A stretch of 54,400 nt of DNA, taken from the NCBI GenBank assembly GCA_010092885.1, contig JAADYX010000012.1, positions 1 through 54,400 on the forward strand. Reading direction: 5' to 3'. Below, one piece after another: positions 52,433 to 54,400 of the stretch; position 1 is the first letter of the stretch, and every line of letters begins with the position of its first letter. The position numbers and the translations under genes were made by a program. The stretch comes from Chloroflexota bacterium. Lineage in GTDB: Bacteria; Chloroflexota; Anaerolineae; Aggregatilineales; UBA3940. The notes under the pieces were generated by a model, which was given only the letters and a program-made list of their open reading frames with translations, did not search any database and was not told the DNA's origin.

Positions 52433-52705
52433 TCAGGCGCCGGAACCGCCATCCGCGGCAAGAACCGCCGCAGCGGCCACCGCAGCGATGGCACCCAGCA
52501 CGCCGCCCAGTGTGTTGATGGTGCCAATGGCGAACCCGTTAAGCGCCAACAGGTCACCGATGCCCTCACCGACGGCAATACCCAGCCAGCTCGCCAGAAT
52601 GTACACCAGCAGTTTGCGCCCGTCGCCGCCGAGGATGAGATGCCCCAGCGCCCCGATGAACGTCGCCAGCAGCATGCTGAAGACAAATGTTGGGGAGGCG
52701 GTCAT
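52433..52705 (-). CDS. Small three-helix membrane protein
   Basis: 90 residues, almost entirely hydrophobic: about three helices (FVFSMLLATFIGALGHLIL, LLVYILASWLGIAVGEGIG and INTLGGVLGAIAAVAAAAV). Its ATG overlaps the methyltransferase stop by four bases, so it is co-translated. No family recognised; it resembles GlsB/YeaQ-like or holin-like small proteins only in composition. Confidence 0.7.
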   Translation of the reverse strand: MTASPTFVFSMLLATFIGALGHLILGGDGRKLLVYILASWLGIAVGEGIGDLLALNGFAIGTINTLGGVLGAIAAVAAAAVLAADGGSGA

Positions 52706-53337
52706 CGTTTCTCCGCCACAATCGCCCAGACGGTGCTGTTTTGGGTCCGGTGCTTTTCCAGCCGCGCAGTGAACCCTTCGTTAGCAAATGGCTCCGTCAG
52801 GTCGGGCAGATAGCCTTCTCTCTGACCTGTGATCGCATAGAGCCACTCCAAAAAGCGAGGCACCACGCCGTTCAGGTCGAGGGTGGCGCTCGGGATGATC
52901 ACATAGCGCCCCCGCCTGATCAGTACCCTGTGCACGCTGCGCAGAGTCTCCGCTTGCAGGAAGAAGTCCGTTGGGAACGTCGTGATCACCGTGCCGAAGC
53001 TCTCCGCCGCGAACGGCAGCGCCATAGCACTGCCGCGCACGAGGTCGGCCCGGTTGCCGAGCTTGCGTCGCGCGATCCGGCCCATGTACGGTGACAGGTC
53101 GAGCCCGACGGCATCCAGCCCCCGGTCGAGGATCTCGGCGTGCAGATTGGCCGTGCCATGTGCTATCTCCAGCACGCGCTGCTCGGGAACCACGTAGTCC
53201 AGCGCGATCCGCTGCCACGACTGCCACTGCCCGAGTGAGACCGTCGTGCTGACCATGTCGTAGGTCCAGGCCATCTCGTTGTAGAGCAGCCGGAATCCGA
53301 ACCGGACCAGCCGCCACCATGGGTTATCCGGATACAT
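52702..53337 (-). CDS. SAM-dependent methyltransferase
   Basis: About 211 residues from the ATG at 53337 that overlaps the ChbG-type gene end. Motif I is VLEIAHGTANLHAEI (the usual GxGxG is HGTAN, as in some UbiE-like proteins), followed by AVGLDLSPYM, LPFAAESFGTVI and a C-terminal block. The N-terminal YPDNPWWRLVRFGFRLLYNE is hydrophobic and may touch the membrane. Substrate unknown. Confidence 0.83.
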   Translation of the reverse strand: MYPDNPWWRLVRFGFRLLYNEMAWTYDMVSTTVSLGQWQSWQRIALDYVVPEQRVLEIAHGTANLHAEILDRGLDAVGLDLSPYMGRIARRKLGNRADLVRGSAMALPFAAESFGTVITTFPTDFFLQAETLRSVHRVLIRRGRYVIIPSATLDLNGVVPRFLEWLYAITGQREGYLPDLTEPFANEGFTARLEKHRTQNSTVWAIVAEKR

Positions 53338-54193
53338 CGGCCAGCTGTCCAAACGTGATCAGCACGATGCCCTCCGCCGTCAGCAGTTCCCGCGCGCTGC
53401 GATGGGTGAGCGCTGCCAGTTCCTGCTCACGGTAGCGGGTATAACCGGACATCTGCTGGAGCTGCTCATCATTGACGCCCGGATGGCACATCAGCTCGGT
53501 TACCCCGTCTTTTGTCTCAACCAGATGGTTGAGCAGGTCACCCAGTATGGTCCGCGGACCGTAATACGCCATATTGACATGATCCGGACACCGGTAATCA
53601 TGGGCGGCGAAGACTGCCTGCAGGGCATCCCACCGTGTGAATGCATCGGCGTCAGTGGCTGCTGCGCCCATATTCTTGATGACGCGCGCACCCTGCTCGC
53701 GCTGCTGAGGGTAGGGCCGCCGGATCGGCACGTCGAGATCATCAGCGACAGCCATCATGGCCTCAAACAGGGCTGCGGAAAGGTACGTCACATGGTGATG
53801 GCTGTCCAGGTGATCGGGTGCCTTGCCGGCCAACGTCACGAATCGTTCGGCCTGTGCGAAAAACTCTGTACGCGCCTGCTCGCCCCGCACCGCATCGATG
53901 CGTTTCATCAGAGTGTGGCGCGGCAGGAAGGTCCCATTCGCTGCAAAATCGGGAAGGCCCTGTCCATCGCTAACGGGGGTGCCCGCCGTCAGGTTCAGGT
54001 GCAGGCCGAGACCCAAGCGGGGTGCCTCATCCGCGGCGCGTGCGACTGCGTTAGCGGCATCGGGCATGTTGACCATCACACTCGTTGAGGTGACGATGCC
54101 CGCGTTGTGCGCCCGGATGATGCCTTCCGTGACGCCCGGCGTATAGCCGAGGTCGTCGGCATTGACGATTAAGTAGCGTAGGTTGTCAAGCAT
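53324..54193 (-). CDS. YdjC/ChbG-HpnK family carbohydrate deacetylase
   Basis: 289 residues. NADDLGYTPGVTEGI, GLGLHLNLTAGTPV and LDSHHHVTYL hold the Asp and His metal ligands of the ChbG/HpnK family, which removes acetyl groups from N-acetylated sugars such as diacetylchitobiose phosphate or hopanoid glucosamine. GVTELMCHPGVND is the later conserved block. Start overlaps the GDPD stop by eight bases. No chitobiose transport genes are nearby. Confidence 0.92.
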   Translation of the reverse strand: MLDNLRYLIVNADDLGYTPGVTEGIIRAHNAGIVTSTSVMVNMPDAANAVARAADEAPRLGLGLHLNLTAGTPVSDGQGLPDFAANGTFLPRHTLMKRIDAVRGEQARTEFFAQAERFVTLAGKAPDHLDSHHHVTYLSAALFEAMMAVADDLDVPIRRPYPQQREQGARVIKNMGAAATDADAFTRWDALQAVFAAHDYRCPDHVNMAYYGPRTILGDLLNHLVETKDGVTELMCHPGVNDEQLQQMSGYTRYREQELAALTHRSARELLTAEGIVLITFGQLADVSG

Positions 54194-54400
54194 GCAGCAC
54201 GTCCCTCACCCGGTCCGGATAGTCAGTGATAATCGCGTGAACTCCCAGCGTCTTCATCTGGATGATGGCCGCCCGGTCATTGACCGTCCACGCATGCACG
54301 CGCGGTGCCTGCGCGACGAGAGCCGCATCAACGCTGGCATGATGCGGGTGCCACGCCTCACCCCGGACAAACGGTAGGCGCGGCACGCCCTCGCCAAACA
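54186..54400 (-). CDS. Glycerophosphodiester phosphodiesterase, C-terminal part (cut by window end)
   Basis: The frame is open to the window edge, so the N-terminus and catalytic residues lie outside. What remains ends RVHAWTVNDRAAIIQ, LGVHAIITDYPDRVRDVL, the typical C-terminal barrel strands of the GDPD family (WTVN and GIxTDxP). It would hydrolyse glycerophosphodiesters to glycerol 3-phosphate. It overlaps the deacetylase gene, so the four genes back to 52433 form one operon. Confidence 0.85.
   Translation of the reverse strand, partial: FGEGVPRLPFVRGEAWHPHHASVDAALVAQAPRVHAWTVNDRAAIIQMKTLGVHAIITDYPDRVRDVLHA

Overview
The window reads as about 54 kb of a GC-rich (roughly 60%) bacterial chromosome with dense, overlapping operons. 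I infer a member of the Chloroflexota, probably Anaerolineae-like. The reasons are the arginyl-tRNA synthetase variant (HLGR and GSTR motifs, TYRLPD segment), the split gcvPA/gcvPB genes, the EF-G-like GTPase, the small Pro/Thr-linker lipoproteins, and the SH3-glycosidase and C39/TPR architectures. No phage, transposon, CRISPR or integrase gene was seen, so most of it looks like a chromosomal core-plus-accessory mix.

Layout. 1-2555 (+): the end of a Clp-type AAA+ gene fused to a release-factor-2-like region without the GGQ loop, then a PIG-L deacetylase and a metallo-beta-lactamase-fold hydrolase. 2556-5843 (-): TPR protein, tgt, uppP and a PstS-like lipoprotein. 5936-9636 (+): a MurF-alanine racemase fusion that has lost key lysines, mgsA, and a metallophosphoesterase that has lost metal ligands. 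9647-13148 (+): promoter, tandem glycine riboswitch, gcvH, gcvPA, gcvPB. 13219-14676 (+): SH3-SH3-glycosidase-like protein. 14719-21006 (-): epimerase, anchored methyltransferase, APH-fold kinase, FAH-family enzyme, argS, dcd, and a tRNA-Val with its own promoter. 21134-21820 (+): lipoprotein.

21802-28183 (-): two paralogous membrane-anchored C39 peptidases with TPRs, murJ, a Rossmann-fold protein, a membrane thioredoxin and an alkaline-phosphatase-superfamily enzyme. 28513-30564 (+): EF-G-like GTPase. 30640-33316 (-): FG-GAP lipoprotein, double-HTH regulator, TPR protein. 33424-35493 (+): flavin disulfide reductase and FHA protein. 35494-37874 (-): histidine kinase and response regulator. 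37948-41593 (+): LPG-synthase-type membrane protein, PHP hydrolase, PrsW-like protease, glycosyltransferase. 41586-45043 (-): DapA-family lyase, GCS2 ligase, DM13 protein, methyltransferase. 45077-51479 (+): receiver, membrane protein, secreted glycosidase-like protein, SNase, phosphodiesterase, small membrane protein, SpoU methylase, and NnrE-NnrD interrupted by an in-frame TAG. 51527-54400 (-): GDPD (partial), YdjC/ChbG, methyltransferase, three small membrane proteins.

Themes. Cell-envelope functions dominate: UppP, MurJ, the MurF-like fusion, a glycosyltransferase, lipoproteins, anchored peptidases and sensors. Metabolite repair and small-molecule housekeeping form a second theme: MgsA, MBL hydrolase, Nnr, Dcd and glycine cleavage. 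Most promising for follow-up are the Clp/RF2-like fusion, the catalytically degenerate MurF-Alr and phosphoesterase flanking an apparently intact mgsA, a set of TANNNT promoters placed so that transcripts would be leaderless, and the TAG inside the Nnr gene. All homology calls come from reading motifs by eye; no database search was possible.
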